A stretch of 64,000 nt of DNA from Crenothrix sp043729335 (GCF_043729335.1 NZ_JAYTLQ010000001.1:1-64000), one strand, 5' to 3'; shown: positions 42,973 through 51,976, numbered from the stretch's first letter. Program-made: numbers and translations. The notes: a model not told the origin generated them from the letters alone.

Positions 42973-43380
42973 CTACAGTTTCTCTATTAAAACCTTGGGG
43001 GATTCAAAGCACATGCTCCCAGTCTGCATATTGACAGCAACTTGCACACTATGGCCTTTGGCAAGTCTTGCCCCTGTATTTTTATCGGTAATAAGGTAAT
43101 TTATTTTTAAACAATTTTCCCATTCAACAATACTGGCAGTGATAGTAATGACCTGACCAAACACTGCCGGCTTTACATACCGGATTCTTAAATCAATCAC
43201 TGGCCATGCGTAACCGGAATCACGCATGTGCAGATAGTTGTAGTTTATTTTTTCCAGCACTGCGCAGCGGGCAATTTCAAAATATTTTGCATAATGCCCA
43301 TGCCAGACCACTTCCATCATATCAACATCATGGAAGGGAATAGTCAGATCGACAGCCGCATGATGGGTACTTTTACTCAT
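42973..43380 (-). CDS. Acyl-CoA/acyl-ACP thioesterase, hotdog fold (4HBT type)
   Basis: A 135-residue hotdog thioesterase. VDLTIPFHDVDMMEVVWHGHYAKYFEIAR contains the conserved Asp (VDMMEVVWHGHY) of YbgC/4-hydroxybenzoyl-CoA thioesterases. In aryl polyene clusters such a protein is the usual thioesterase (ApeK position), possibly releasing the polyene or editing stalled chains. Its start overlaps the ammonia-lyase stop by eight bases. Beyond its stop come repeats rather than the exporter genes expected in a standard cluster. Confidence 0.85.
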   Translation of the reverse strand: MSKSTHHAAVDLTIPFHDVDMMEVVWHGHYAKYFEIARCAVLEKINYNYLHMRDSGYAWPVIDLRIRYVKPAVFGQVITITASIVEWENCLKINYLITDKNTGARLAKGHSVQVAVNMQTGSMCFESPKVLIEKL

Positions 43381-44908
43381 AAAGCTGCCAGTGTTGGGTA
43401 CGAATCAAGGCCAGACATTGCCGCAGCTCCTGCTCCAGTGCCCGATCTGTGCTTAAAAACGCACTAAACTGGCGTAATTGAGTCACCGTGTGTTGCAAAG
43501 CCGGACTTAACGCTTCCACATTGCCGCGCAGTTGCACCCCTTGCACCGCAGCGAACAACACCGCTACCGCTACTTGTTCGGTTAATTCCAGTATGCGCAA
43601 ACAATCCCGTGCCGAAATCGTACCCATGCTGACTTTATCCTGATTGTGGCATTCGGTGGAGCGGGAAAACACACTGGCGGGCATGGTTAACTTAAGCGCT
43701 TCGGCAGTCCAGGCAGAAACCGCAATTTGCACGGCTTTAAAACCGTGGTTAATCATCGCTTGATCGCTACTGGCACCGGATAAATTAGCCGGCAAACCGT
43801 GATTGAATTTGGGATCCATAAGCTGCGCCATTTGCCTATCCAGCAAATCAGCCAGATTGGCAACTGCTGTTTTTAAACTATCCATCGCAAAAGCAATATG
43901 CCCGCCGTAAAAATGGCCTCCATGTAAAATATGCTCATCTTCGGCATCAACAATAGGATTGTCGTTGGCGCTGTTCAGTTCATTTTCGATAAACTGGCGC
44001 AGCCACGGCAGAGAGTCTTCCAGCACACCAATAATATGTGGCGCACAGCGCAGCGAATAACGATCTTGCAAACGGGTATCGTTACGCGGTGCAGTTTCAG
44101 TAACTTGTAAATCGGAGCGGATGCGCTCGGCAACACGATTTTGCCCGGGATGGGGTTTAACCGAAAACAGCTTGGCATCAAAGTGATAAGCGTTACCGTT
44201 TAAGGCAACCGAGGCCAGGCTGGTGATACGTGTGGTTAATTGCGACAGGTATTTCGCGCGTTGGTAAGCAAGACAAGCCAATCCCGTCATGGCCGCAGTA
44301 CCGTTCATAATTGCCAAACCTTCTTTGGGTTTTAAGGTTAGCGGTTCGATGTTTAAGTGTGCAAAAACAGTGTGCGTTGCCTGTTGTTTGTCTTGATACA
44401 TCACATCACGTTCGCCAGCCAGCACCGCCGCCAAATAAGACAGCGGGGTTAAATCACCGCTGGCACCTACCGAGCCTTCTTGTGGGATCAGCGGTAGAAT
44501 ATCTTGTGTTAATAAGGTCGTCAGCTGCTGCAATAGTTTATAACGCACCCCGGAAAAGCCACGGGCAAGACTGGTTAAGCGCACCGCTAAAATAGCGCGT
44601 GTTTGCTGGGCATCAAAATGACTGCCCAGACCGCAGCCGTGAAAGGTATACAAATTTCTGGGTAATTGTTCAACCAGATGCAACGGCACCGATACGGTAC
44701 AGGAATCGCCATACCCTGTGGTTACCCCATAAACAAAGCCCTGTTCTTTTAACAACGTGTCTATGAATAATGCGCCTTTGTCGATTCGTTTAATAAACTC
44801 AGCATCAGTGCTCAGTTCAACCTGTGCATGTTGCGACGCTATTTGGCAGATGTCTTCAATACTTAACGGCTGGCCATTGAAAACGACGGGGAGGTTATTT
44901 ATCGTCAT
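43373..44908 (-). CDS. Aromatic amino acid ammonia-lyase (HAL/TAL/PAL family)
   Basis: MIO-containing lyase of about 511 residues that removes ammonia from an aromatic amino acid. The ASG triad that forms the MIO group is in GSVGASGDLTPLSY. The substrate-selectivity site reads TFHG: Phe at the place where the Rhodobacter Tyr-lyase has His, and His at the next position. In a polyene cluster the likely product is a cinnamate-type starter for the ligase at 46.5 kb. The frame opens at 44929, but ATG 44908 (MTINNLPVVF) fits better; it overlaps the acyltransferase by 14 bases. Confidence 0.85.
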   Translation of the reverse strand: MTINNLPVVFNGQPLSIEDICQIASQHAQVELSTDAEFIKRIDKGALFIDTLLKEQGFVYGVTTGYGDSCTVSVPLHLVEQLPRNLYTFHGCGLGSHFDAQQTRAILAVRLTSLARGFSGVRYKLLQQLTTLLTQDILPLIPQEGSVGASGDLTPLSYLAAVLAGERDVMYQDKQQATHTVFAHLNIEPLTLKPKEGLAIMNGTAAMTGLACLAYQRAKYLSQLTTRITSLASVALNGNAYHFDAKLFSVKPHPGQNRVAERIRSDLQVTETAPRNDTRLQDRYSLRCAPHIIGVLEDSLPWLRQFIENELNSANDNPIVDAEDEHILHGGHFYGGHIAFAMDSLKTAVANLADLLDRQMAQLMDPKFNHGLPANLSGASSDQAMINHGFKAVQIAVSAWTAEALKLTMPASVFSRSTECHNQDKVSMGTISARDCLRILELTEQVAVAVLFAAVQGVQLRGNVEALSPALQHTVTQLRQFSAFLSTDRALEQELRQCLALIRTQHWQLYE

Positions 44909-45833
44909 CTGCCACACGCCAAAAATCAAAAAAATTGAACCATTGTAATGGTTCTTTCAGACAGTACGTTTGTAGGCGTTCTGCATAGTGCTGGATGATG
45001 TACTGCATGGCTTGTTCGCGGGTTTTTCTGGGCAAGTTCAGCATATCGCTAAAGTGATCAAAGTAAATGACGTGTTTGTTGTGTTGTTTTAAACAGAATA
45101 CCGTATAAACCGGACATTTTAGCAGAGCCGCCAAAATGAACGGCCCTTGTGGTAACAACGCGCTAGCGCCGAGGAAGTCAACGCTGCTAACACGCTGCTG
45201 GCTACTGACGGGCGTTCGGTCGGCGGCAATAATCACCAGTTCACCCGCATCAATTTTTTCACTCAGAAGCATAGCGGTGGCGGCGCTAATATCGGTAACC
45301 TGTATCAAATTCAACCGGCTGTTGTCGCTGGTTTTATTTAACAGCTGGTTGAATTTTTCGGCATGTTTGGTATGCACCAAAACATTAATGTGTATGGTTT
45401 TATCAAAATCAGCGATCACACGGCATACCTCAAGATTACCCAAGTGTGAACCCAGCAATACCACACCTTGTCCGCGCCGAAGTATAGCGACGAGTTCATC
45501 GCGGCCATAATACTGCACATCCGCTCGTGACAGTGTTCCAGACCAGGCGGCGAGTTTGTCGATAATGGCATTGGCAAAACTGATAAAGTGCCGGTAGCTC
45601 CATAGCAAACTGCCACGCACTTGTTGTGATGGCGCAAAAGCCGCCACTCTGTTTAGATAATCCTGACTGGCTTGCCGGGCTGCTGGGTTAGTCAGCCAGT
45701 AATAAATTACTACAGGATATAAAAACACTTGTAAAACCGTGCGGCCACACACCAGATAAACCCCTAACAAAAAGCGCATGCCCCATACGAAGCTATGTTC
45801 TTGTAGTTGCGCCCAGTGTACTGAGTTTTTCAT
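44895..45833 (-). CDS. Lysophospholipid acyltransferase-like (LpxL/HtrB-type) protein
   Basis: A 312-residue membrane-associated acyltransferase. GSHLGNLEVCR carries the HX4E-type motif of the LpxL/M family; LVIIAADRTP and GPFILAALLKCPVYTVFC are family-like. In aryl polyene clusters such an enzyme is thought to attach the polyene or a fatty acid to a lipid anchor. Its start shares four bases with the GT2 stop. In E. coli-type clusters GT2 and acyltransferase are, as I recall, one fused protein; here they are two overlapping genes. Confidence 0.85.
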   Translation of the reverse strand: MKNSVHWAQLQEHSFVWGMRFLLGVYLVCGRTVLQVFLYPVVIYYWLTNPAARQASQDYLNRVAAFAPSQQVRGSLLWSYRHFISFANAIIDKLAAWSGTLSRADVQYYGRDELVAILRRGQGVVLLGSHLGNLEVCRVIADFDKTIHINVLVHTKHAEKFNQLLNKTSDNSRLNLIQVTDISAATAMLLSEKIDAGELVIIAADRTPVSSQQRVSSVDFLGASALLPQGPFILAALLKCPVYTVFCLKQHNKHVIYFDHFSDMLNLPRKTREQAMQYIIQHYAERLQTYCLKEPLQWFNFFDFWRVADDDK

Positions 45834-46564
45834 CGCCAGTGCCGCAGGATTAAGCGCGAGGTACGTATCAACATGCCAAAAAACAATTGGGCATGGGTTT
45901 TTGAGATCAGGACATTATCCTGCCATAACTTAAAATGGGATACGCCGTCATAAGGGTAGTGGACAGCCGTCGGAACATTAATTGCCTCAACGCCTTGCCA
46001 GTACAGGCGCACGACAACATCTATATCATAATTCATACCGCGTCCTATGGATGTTGTGCTGATTAATTGCTCCACAGCGGTCAATGGATACAAGCGAAAG
46101 CCGCACATACCGTCGGCTATCGCTAACGATAAGGTATTTATCGCAATCCAAAAATTAGTCACACGCCGACCATACAAACGATTTTTCGGTACGGATTCAT
46201 CAAACACTGGCTGGCCTAATATCATTGCATTTGGGTGTAGTCGTCCGGCTTCAATAAAGCGCGGGATATCATCGGTATTGTGCTGGCCATCTGCATCAAT
46301 TTGTAACACATGGCTGTAACCTAGCTTTATGGCAGCGTTGAAGCCATCAAGAACTGCCGCACCTTTGCCGCCGTTTTCTGTCCGGTTTAGCAGAGTGATC
46401 CAATCAGCTTCCTGTTTAGTGCAGGCATCTAATACCTTTGAACAAGCGCCTGAACTGCCGTCATTAACCAGAATGCAGGGGACGCGATAGCTTTTTATTC
46501 GCTCTATAACTTGCACAATCGCGTGTTCGTGGTTATAGACAGGAATGATGATGCAGGGTTTCAT
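45830..46564 (-). CDS. Glycosyltransferase family 2 (dolichol-phosphate mannosyltransferase-like), polyene cluster
   Basis: A 244-residue GT-A transferase: CIIIPVYNHEHAIVQVIER, LVNDGSS, NGGKGAAVLDGF and LQIDADGQH (the DxD metal site) are all present. RVTNFWIAINTL and GRGMNYDIDVVVRLYW fit the polyprenyl-phosphate type. It probably adds a sugar to the lipid anchor of the polyene. The frame opens to 46621, but ATG 46564 begins the domain; it overlaps the end of the ligase-dehydratase gene by 32 bases. Confidence 0.86.
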   Translation of the reverse strand: MKPCIIIPVYNHEHAIVQVIERIKSYRVPCILVNDGSSGACSKVLDACTKQEADWITLLNRTENGGKGAAVLDGFNAAIKLGYSHVLQIDADGQHNTDDIPRFIEAGRLHPNAMILGQPVFDESVPKNRLYGRRVTNFWIAINTLSLAIADGMCGFRLYPLTAVEQLISTTSIGRGMNYDIDVVVRLYWQGVEAINVPTAVHYPYDGVSHFKLWQDNVLISKTHAQLFFGMLIRTSRLILRHWR

Positions 46565-48266
46565 GGTGATCTCGTTGTTTGGCGGTGTAAATGAGTCTGC
46601 CCGAACTATACGCCACCTCACCTGAACGGAAGTTAAACAGCAGTTTATGAGTCGCTGTGTTCCAGTGAAGCATTAACGTTAGCTCATTGCCCGGCTGAAT
46701 GGGTTTTACAAATTTAATAACTTCCATTGTTAAAAACGGCTGTTCAAGGTTAAAAAACAAGTTGCCAAAATACTCTGCCCATTTTATTTGCACCACACCA
46801 GGTAGAATCGGGTAATCAGCAAAATGATCGGGGAAATAGATTAAATCTTCAGGTACTCTAAGTGTCAACTCAACTTTATTGGGACTTGCACAAACACTTT
46901 GTACTTGCGGGAATTTTTGATTATCCGTATTGAGCAACGTGTTTAGTAGCTGCTGGTTAATTTTACCTTGTGATGTTAATGGCATATCGTCCAGAAACAG
47001 CCATTTTCTTGGCAAGACTATCGGCTCAAACCATTGATATAGCTGTGTGCGTAACTGTTTAATGAAGGCGTTTCTGCCATCGCTTTTAAGTTGTTCAAAA
47101 CCGGCTTCAGTCAACGCTACCGCCGCACCCACCACATCCCTGCTTTTGGCTAAAGGTACGGTAAACGCATCAGCTACCCAAGGGGTGTCGATTAAATGCC
47201 GTTCCAGTTCAGATAAAGACAAACGTTTTTCTTCTATTTTAACAATACGATCCAGCCGACCTTGCAAAATAAATCGGCCATCTTCTTGTAAGCTGACTTG
47301 GTCATCCAATGCAATGGACTCGGTATTGAGATAAGGCGAGTGCAGCCACCATCTGTTGTCAACGCAGTTTAAGCGCAGGCCATCAAATAGCTGCCAAAGC
47401 GGTTCGTGCTGTCGCCAGGCTATGCCGCCAGTTTCTGTGCTACCGTAAATTTCAATAACTTGCTGGCCAGTATATGCAGTAATCTGCTGTTTGGCCGCCT
47501 CGTGCAACACACCGCCGGAACTGAAAACAGCGGTTAAACTGGCAATACCCTGCCACGGTGAATTCTGATCTAAACGCTTTAAATGCGCGGGACTTGCAAC
47601 CCAGCAGGCGGCAATATCCTGACTGTTGTTAATCAGCGTTTCAGGGTTGATATAAATCGAACTGTGAAAACACCGGTCTGCCGCTAGTGGCCATAACACG
47701 CGAAACAGCAAGCCGTATATATGCTGATGACTGACCGTAGACAAAATTTCCGATTTATTTAACAGCGATCCCCACTGCTTTTCCAGGTTAGAGATTTCGA
47801 GCTGGAACTGAATCAGGCGTTTTTCTATGGGTTTAGGCTCTCCGATAGAGCCGGAGGTAAAAATTACCAGACTGGTTTCTGCCAGATTTAAGGGTGATAA
47901 CGTCACATTAGAATCATCTGTTGCTGTCAGCTGATAATCAAACGGTTGCGCTGTATTCCAATCGCCGATTAACTGACAGTCGTGTTGCAGAAGTTGCTGC
48001 GCGGTACCTGGGCGGTTATTACCCGCTATCCATACTTGTTTGCCCGCATGGAACATGGCAAATAACAGCACGGTAAACGGATAGGCATCTTCCGTGTATA
48101 GCGCATAGCGCTCAAATGGCTGTGTTTGCAGTTGCGCTACCCAGTAACGTACTGTGGCGTTAAAAGCATCGGCATGAAAGTATTGCCGGTCATGGTAAGC
48201 AATTTTGCGGGTAGGGTGTCTTTCTGTCAGCAAGCAATCTGACAGGGCGATAACATTATCGGACAT
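46533..48266 (-). CDS. Acyl-ACP ligase (AMP-binding) fused to ApeI-like dehydratase
   Basis: A 577-residue two-domain protein. Residues about 1-450 are an adenylating enzyme: FTSGSIGEPKP (P-loop), EIYGSTETGG, GRLDRIVKIEEKRLSLSELE and a final catalytic Lys in LTSQGKINQQ. Residues about 460-570 form a hotdog dehydratase domain: IYFPDHFADYPILPGVVQIKW is the FabZ/ApeI-type helix region with His-Phe...Pro-Gly. It would load an aromatic acid onto ACP and also help dehydrate each extended chain. In most described clusters these are separate neighbours, so a fusion is notable, though the two genes are normally adjacent. Confidence 0.86.
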   Translation of the reverse strand: MSDNVIALSDCLLTERHPTRKIAYHDRQYFHADAFNATVRYWVAQLQTQPFERYALYTEDAYPFTVLLFAMFHAGKQVWIAGNNRPGTAQQLLQHDCQLIGDWNTAQPFDYQLTATDDSNVTLSPLNLAETSLVIFTSGSIGEPKPIEKRLIQFQLEISNLEKQWGSLLNKSEILSTVSHQHIYGLLFRVLWPLAADRCFHSSIYINPETLINNSQDIAACWVASPAHLKRLDQNSPWQGIASLTAVFSSGGVLHEAAKQQITAYTGQQVIEIYGSTETGGIAWRQHEPLWQLFDGLRLNCVDNRWWLHSPYLNTESIALDDQVSLQEDGRFILQGRLDRIVKIEEKRLSLSELERHLIDTPWVADAFTVPLAKSRDVVGAAVALTEAGFEQLKSDGRNAFIKQLRTQLYQWFEPIVLPRKWLFLDDMPLTSQGKINQQLLNTLLNTDNQKFPQVQSVCASPNKVELTLRVPEDLIYFPDHFADYPILPGVVQIKWAEYFGNLFFNLEQPFLTMEVIKFVKPIQPGNELTLMLHWNTATHKLLFNFRSGEVAYSSGRLIYTAKQRDHHETLHHHSCL

Positions 48267-48807
48267 GTTTCTGGGTTTTTATCCTGACGAGATATTCGCC
48301 AACGAACAAGATGCCCATTAATAAATAAGCAATCAAACCGTTATATAAACTCCAGATTTCTATACTGCTCCAAAGTGCTGTCACCAACGCAAGACTGCCG
48401 TTGATAATGAAAAAACCGCACCATATTTGGGTTACCCGACGGGTATAGATAATACCTTCCGGGGGCAAATCGGGATGCTGTATTCTGGCCAGCCGTTCAA
48501 TTAAGCTGGGCGGTGAAAACAATGTCCATGAAAAAAGCAGCAACATGGCCGCATTGGCGATGGCGGGATAAAACCGTAAGGTTAGTATTTCATTGCTCCA
48601 GATGGCAAAACCGAAATAAACCAGACCTACCATTAACAGGGGGCTGCTCCAATGTTTAATGGCATAACTGGCTATAAGTCTGATAGTTAGCAATGCAACC
48701 AGAATACTGGCTATTTTCCATGGCTCCAAATAACGTATCCCGAAATAAACGGCAAACGGGTAGAGCATGGTTAATAAGCCGATGAGGCTGTTTATTAGTG
48801 TGCGCAT
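48256..48807 (-). CDS. COG4648-family membrane protein of aryl polyene clusters
   Basis: A 183-residue inner-membrane protein with about six helices. The start, LIGLLTMLYPFAVYFGIRYL, and PEGIIYTRRVTQIWCGFFIING are characteristic of the COG4648 membrane protein regularly found beside the acyl-ACP ligase in aryl polyene clusters. Its biochemical role is not established. It overlaps the ligase start by 11 bases and begins a run that continues to the thioesterase. Confidence 0.85.
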   Translation of the reverse strand: MRTLINSLIGLLTMLYPFAVYFGIRYLEPWKIASILVALLTIRLIASYAIKHWSSPLLMVGLVYFGFAIWSNEILTLRFYPAIANAAMLLLFSWTLFSPPSLIERLARIQHPDLPPEGIIYTRRVTQIWCGFFIINGSLALVTALWSSIEIWSLYNGLIAYLLMGILFVGEYLVRIKTQKHVR

Positions 48808-48856
48808 GTTAATGATTTAGCAGGAATACTACAGATGTTTTTATTCAATTACGGCT

Positions 48857-49816
48857 CTACAACTTCTCAATCGTCTGTTGATCCAAGCCCGTTAGCTCCA
48901 TAATTTCAGCTACCTCATAACCTTTAGCCTTCATTTTAATAGCCAGCGTTATTTTCGCTGTTGTTTTTCCTTGCTCCAAACCTTGCTCCAAACCTTGCTC
49001 CAGTCCTTGCTCCAGTCCTTGCTCTAATCCTTCCTTCAAACCTTCCTTCAAACCTTCCTTCAATCCTTCCTCTAGTCCTTGCGTCCTACCATCTTCCCGT
49101 GCCGTAGCAAACGAATTATTCAAATCTCGGTAATACTTTAAGCTGTCTTCATATTGCATCAACTGCTCATGATTAAACTTGGCTATTTCAGCCACTTCAA
49201 ACAGACGTTTAAATACTTTTTCAGTTAATTTGGCAGGAATTTTTTCTAATTCGTTTAAATGCTTTAATACGTACAGCCATTTTTCAAAATGGGTATTTAT
49301 TTCAGATAGCTGTTTGTTGAATTTAGGCATTTCCAGATAGACAAACGTTAATTTGTTGTAAAACACCTTATTGGTTTGAATGTCACTGAGCTTGACAAAA
49401 TACTGGTATTTATCCGGATCATGCTTATCTTCATCAAAGACGAAATCTAAAATGGCGATGGTATAAATCGCTTTTAGCTCATAATTCCAATTCGCGCGTT
49501 TAGCCTGCTCCTGAATCGGGAAGGTTGAATAATACAATGCCCTGTCCTTAAAGAAGTTTTGCTTGGTTTTTTGCAATTCAACAATAAATTTTTCGCCTTT
49601 TTCATTTTCGCAATATAAGTCAAAAATGGCTTTTCTATCGACTTCGGTTGAGCCTAGTTGCTCGGTTTTTAGAAAAGTTATCGATTTAATTTCGCCTTGC
49701 TCTTCGCGTAATAATTCGTTAAGAAAATCGAGTAATAAATCTTTGTGGGCTTCTTCACCAAAAAGTCGTTTAAACCCGTAATCAGTGAAAGGGTTTATAT
49801 ATTTTTCAGACAGCAT
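48857..49816 (-). CDS. Rpn/PD-(D/E)XK nuclease family transposase-like protein
   Basis: A 319-residue protein of the Rpn (recombination-promoting nuclease / YhgA-like) family. The start NPFTDYGFKRLFGEEAHKDL is diagnostic. FDLYCENEKGEKFIVELQ holds the Asp...Glu-x-Gln nuclease core. A C-terminal repeat of four-residue units (residues 247-282) precedes a final helix-turn-helix-like piece (VAEIMELTGLDQQTIEKL). It stands between a polyene membrane protein and the ACP genes, on the same strand but separated from both by 49 and about 100 bases, so it is probably an intruder and not part of the pathway. Confidence 0.88.
   Translation of the reverse strand: MLSEKYINPFTDYGFKRLFGEEAHKDLLLDFLNELLREEQGEIKSITFLKTEQLGSTEVDRKAIFDLYCENEKGEKFIVELQKTKQNFFKDRALYYSTFPIQEQAKRANWNYELKAIYTIAILDFVFDEDKHDPDKYQYFVKLSDIQTNKVFYNKLTFVYLEMPKFNKQLSEINTHFEKWLYVLKHLNELEKIPAKLTEKVFKRLFEVAEIAKFNHEQLMQYEDSLKYYRDLNNSFATAREDGRTQGLEEGLKEGLKEGLKEGLEQGLEQGLEQGLEQGLEQGKTTAKITLAIKMKAKGYEVAEIMELTGLDQQTIEKL
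48971..49078 (-). repeat. 12-bp tandem repeat inside the Rpn-like gene
   Basis: Nine 12-bp units encoding GLEE, GLKE (three times) and GLEQ (five times). The unit length keeps the frame whatever the copy number, so slippage would lengthen or shorten a charged helical linker without breaking the gene. Such repeats are common in Rpn-family C-terminal regions. Confidence 0.9.
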
Positions 49817-49918
49817 AAGCGTGTTGCTCCATTAGAAGGGCATGACGTACCGTTACGCATGAATAACAAGTTATCACTGAGTTACATTTTCTGTCCATCT
49901 TTTACCTTGCGCACTTCA

Positions 49919-50170
49919 TCAATCATGCAACATACTATAAACCGCCTCAACCACATCACCAATAGTACGCGCAGATTTAAAATCCTCAGCCTTAACAGCT
50001 TTTCCGGTCATTTCCTTAAGTCGCACGATCATATCGACCGCATCAATGCTGTCAAAATCCAAATCTTCATAAAGGCGCGCTTCTGGCTTAATCGCCTCGG
50101 CATTCATTTCAAACATTTCCACCATAATGCTTTTAATGGCGACTAAAATTTCTTCACGGGTTTCCATCAC
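49919..50170 (-). CDS. Acyl carrier protein, polyene cluster (first of two)
   Basis: An 83-residue ACP. The phosphopantetheine site is Ser in LDFDSIDAVDMIVRL. Acidic helix 2 and overall length are normal. It is one of two adjacent ACPs, as in aryl polyene clusters, where both carry starter or growing chains. It lies four bases after the other ACP gene. Confidence 0.9.
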   Translation of the reverse strand: MMETREEILVAIKSIMVEMFEMNAEAIKPEARLYEDLDFDSIDAVDMIVRLKEMTGKAVKAEDFKSARTIGDVVEAVYSMLHD

Positions 50171-50174
50171 AACA

Positions 50175-50423
50175 TCAACCCTGTACTGATTGGATATAGT
50201 TAGCCAAGGTGGTAACCGAAGAAAAAATCTTCACCACATCTTCCTTTTCAGCATCAATTTTTACATGGTATTTTTTGCGGATAGCCAAACCCAGCTCCAA
50301 TGCATCGATTGAATCCAGCCCCAAACCGTCATTAAATAAGGGGGCGTTGCTGTCTATATCAGCGACACTGATGTCCTCTAAATCCAGCGCATCAATGATT
50401 AATTGTTTTAATTCATTTTCCAT
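50175..50423 (-). CDS. Acyl carrier protein, polyene cluster (second of two)
   Basis: An 82-residue ACP with the phosphopantetheine Ser in LGLDSIDALELGLAIRKKY. The open frame extends to 50531, but that part is antisense-like reading over the acyltransferase; ATG 50423 (MENELKQLIIDAL) starts a normal ACP and overlaps the acyltransferase stop by 11 bases. Confidence 0.9.
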   Translation of the reverse strand: MENELKQLIIDALDLEDISVADIDSNAPLFNDGLGLDSIDALELGLAIRKKYHVKIDAEKEDVVKIFSSVTTLANYIQSVQG

Positions 50424-51207
50424 AGTGCTTATAGCGTTCTCTTTGTTGGGTAAAATAATCCTGCAAGTACTGATTAAACCGGCGTACAGCAATTGAGTGG
50501 GGTTGTATTTGAATAAACTCATCCAGGGCAATGTCGTGCTCTACGTGCATTGCCAGATGAAAGCGGCGTTCAGGAATTTGATACCAGTGCTCGGCTTTGG
50601 TTAAGGTACTGGGATAACATGAGAGTGTTACTGGCGTTACTATTTTATTGGCCTGCAATGCGATGGCGGCAGCGCCCCGCTGAAAATGGCAGGGTTTACC
50701 CGACACAGAGCGCGTACCTTCCGGAAAGATAATCATGCTTCCGCCTGATTGTAGCCAAGCGACACACTCGGCTATCATTTTTTCAGGATCGTCGTTACTA
50801 ATATAGCCTGCATTTAAAATAGCGCTGCGCATAAACGGGTTATGCCATAAACTTTCTTTGACAATGCAATTGGCGTGTTTGATCCGGCTGATTAAAAATA
50901 CGACATCTATTAAGGTGGGGTGATTGGCAATAATCAATTGACCGGGGCGATTTAATCTTTCAAAGCCGTTTATTTCATAAGTCATGATACCCATTTTGCG
51001 CATCAAACCGATAAAAAAATAAAAACTATAATGAACAACGCGCTGACCACGGCTGATTTTTTGTAAACGCGTTCCAGGTAAAATTGCTAACACCGGAAAA
51101 ACCACAAGCCACAATAGTAAACCGCCCATTCCAAAAGTAAAAAAACTAAAACCGGTAGCAAAAAGCCGCCAGCAATAGTTTAACTTTTGGATTACTTTTT
51201 GTGCCAT
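50413..51207 (-). CDS. 1-acylglycerol-3-phosphate acyltransferase-like (PlsC-type) protein, polyene cluster
   Basis: A 264-residue membrane-associated acyltransferase. IIANHPTLIDVVFLI carries the HX4D catalytic motif and FPEGTRS the substrate-binding block of PlsC-like enzymes. An N-terminal hydrophobic stretch (about 12-40) anchors it. In polyene clusters it probably helps move the finished chain to a lipid. It overlaps the ketosynthase-like gene by 16 bases. Confidence 0.88.
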   Translation of the reverse strand: MAQKVIQKLNYCWRLFATGFSFFTFGMGGLLLWLVVFPVLAILPGTRLQKISRGQRVVHYSFYFFIGLMRKMGIMTYEINGFERLNRPGQLIIANHPTLIDVVFLISRIKHANCIVKESLWHNPFMRSAILNAGYISNDDPEKMIAECVAWLQSGGSMIIFPEGTRSVSGKPCHFQRGAAAIALQANKIVTPVTLSCYPSTLTKAEHWYQIPERRFHLAMHVEHDIALDEFIQIQPHSIAVRRFNQYLQDYFTQQRERYKHYGK

Positions 51208-51893
51208 GTCCAGCTGTGCCCGTAATTACCTAAACACAATAATCGCTGCTCAGTAACAAGAAATTTTATAAAAGCCAGTAACTGTATAGGATGCTCACCA
51301 TCATTACGAGATTGTGGAATACGGCATAATTGAAGCGGCATACCGTCGCCGTTTAGCGACATTCTTAACGCCAATACACAAGGAAAACAGACATTAAGAT
51401 TGAAAGGCGCAGTCGGATAAAAGTCGGCCAAAGGTTCATCGTATAAAATCATCAGCACTTCATTCACCCCTTCATTCAGCATCCCCAATGCTTCTATAAA
51501 AGCCGGGGCAATGCCTTCTAATCCTGGAGCAATGACGGTTATTTCCTGGTTATTGTCATAAGCAATAGAAAATAACCCTGCAATCGCGTTATGCACTGAT
51601 AGACTAAATGCGGTAGGTGAGAGTTCATCGCCAGCCTGAATTGCTTTAAGCATGTCTAATGATTTACATATTTCACCGTGCGAGGAACTGAGCACCACCG
51701 GCAATGTTTTGCCGCTTTCCATACAGTGGTCGGCAACATTAAAAACAGCTCTGGCCAAAGGCGTTAAACGGCGCTGTAGCAGCTTAGGTATCCATTCCAG
51801 CACGACAACGTTATCAGCACTAACCAAGCTGTGATGCGTACAGTTTAAACCTGGAGCCCATGCGCTCCAGTTACACAAGATAAAATCTGACAT
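51192..51893 (-). CDS. Ketosynthase-like chain-length-factor protein (ApeC type)
   Basis: A 233-residue protein resembling the N-terminal ketosynthase domain (Ketoacyl-synt_2 type). The catalytic Cys is not found: the equivalent stretch reads FSLSVHNAIAGLFSIA, with no Cys. Such short, Cys-less ketosynthases act in aryl polyene systems as partners or chain-length factors of a full ketosynthase, here probably the one at 54.3 kb. It is the first gene of the leftward polyene run; the next upstream gene is a small lipoprotein on the same strand. Confidence 0.85.
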   Translation of the reverse strand: MSDFILCNWSAWAPGLNCTHHSLVSADNVVVLEWIPKLLQRRLTPLARAVFNVADHCMESGKTLPVVLSSSHGEICKSLDMLKAIQAGDELSPTAFSLSVHNAIAGLFSIAYDNNQEITVIAPGLEGIAPAFIEALGMLNEGVNEVLMILYDEPLADFYPTAPFNLNVCFPCVLALRMSLNGDGMPLQLCRIPQSRNDGEHPIQLLAFIKFLVTEQRLLCLGNYGHSWTWHKK

Positions 51894-51976
51894 TCTCTCT
51901 CATCACATAAAATCTTTGCTGCATTAATTCCTCATTAGGATAGTATTCATATTTATCAAACTGTGTACGATGTTAA

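Noticed and set aside
48971..49078. CRISPR-like repeat array
   Set aside because: The repeats are 12 bp, without spacers, inside a reading frame; they are a coding tandem repeat.
49745..50146. 133-codon frame opposite the Rpn gene start and ACP gene
   Set aside because: Covers the well-supported ACP and Rpn genes on the other strand and resembles no protein.
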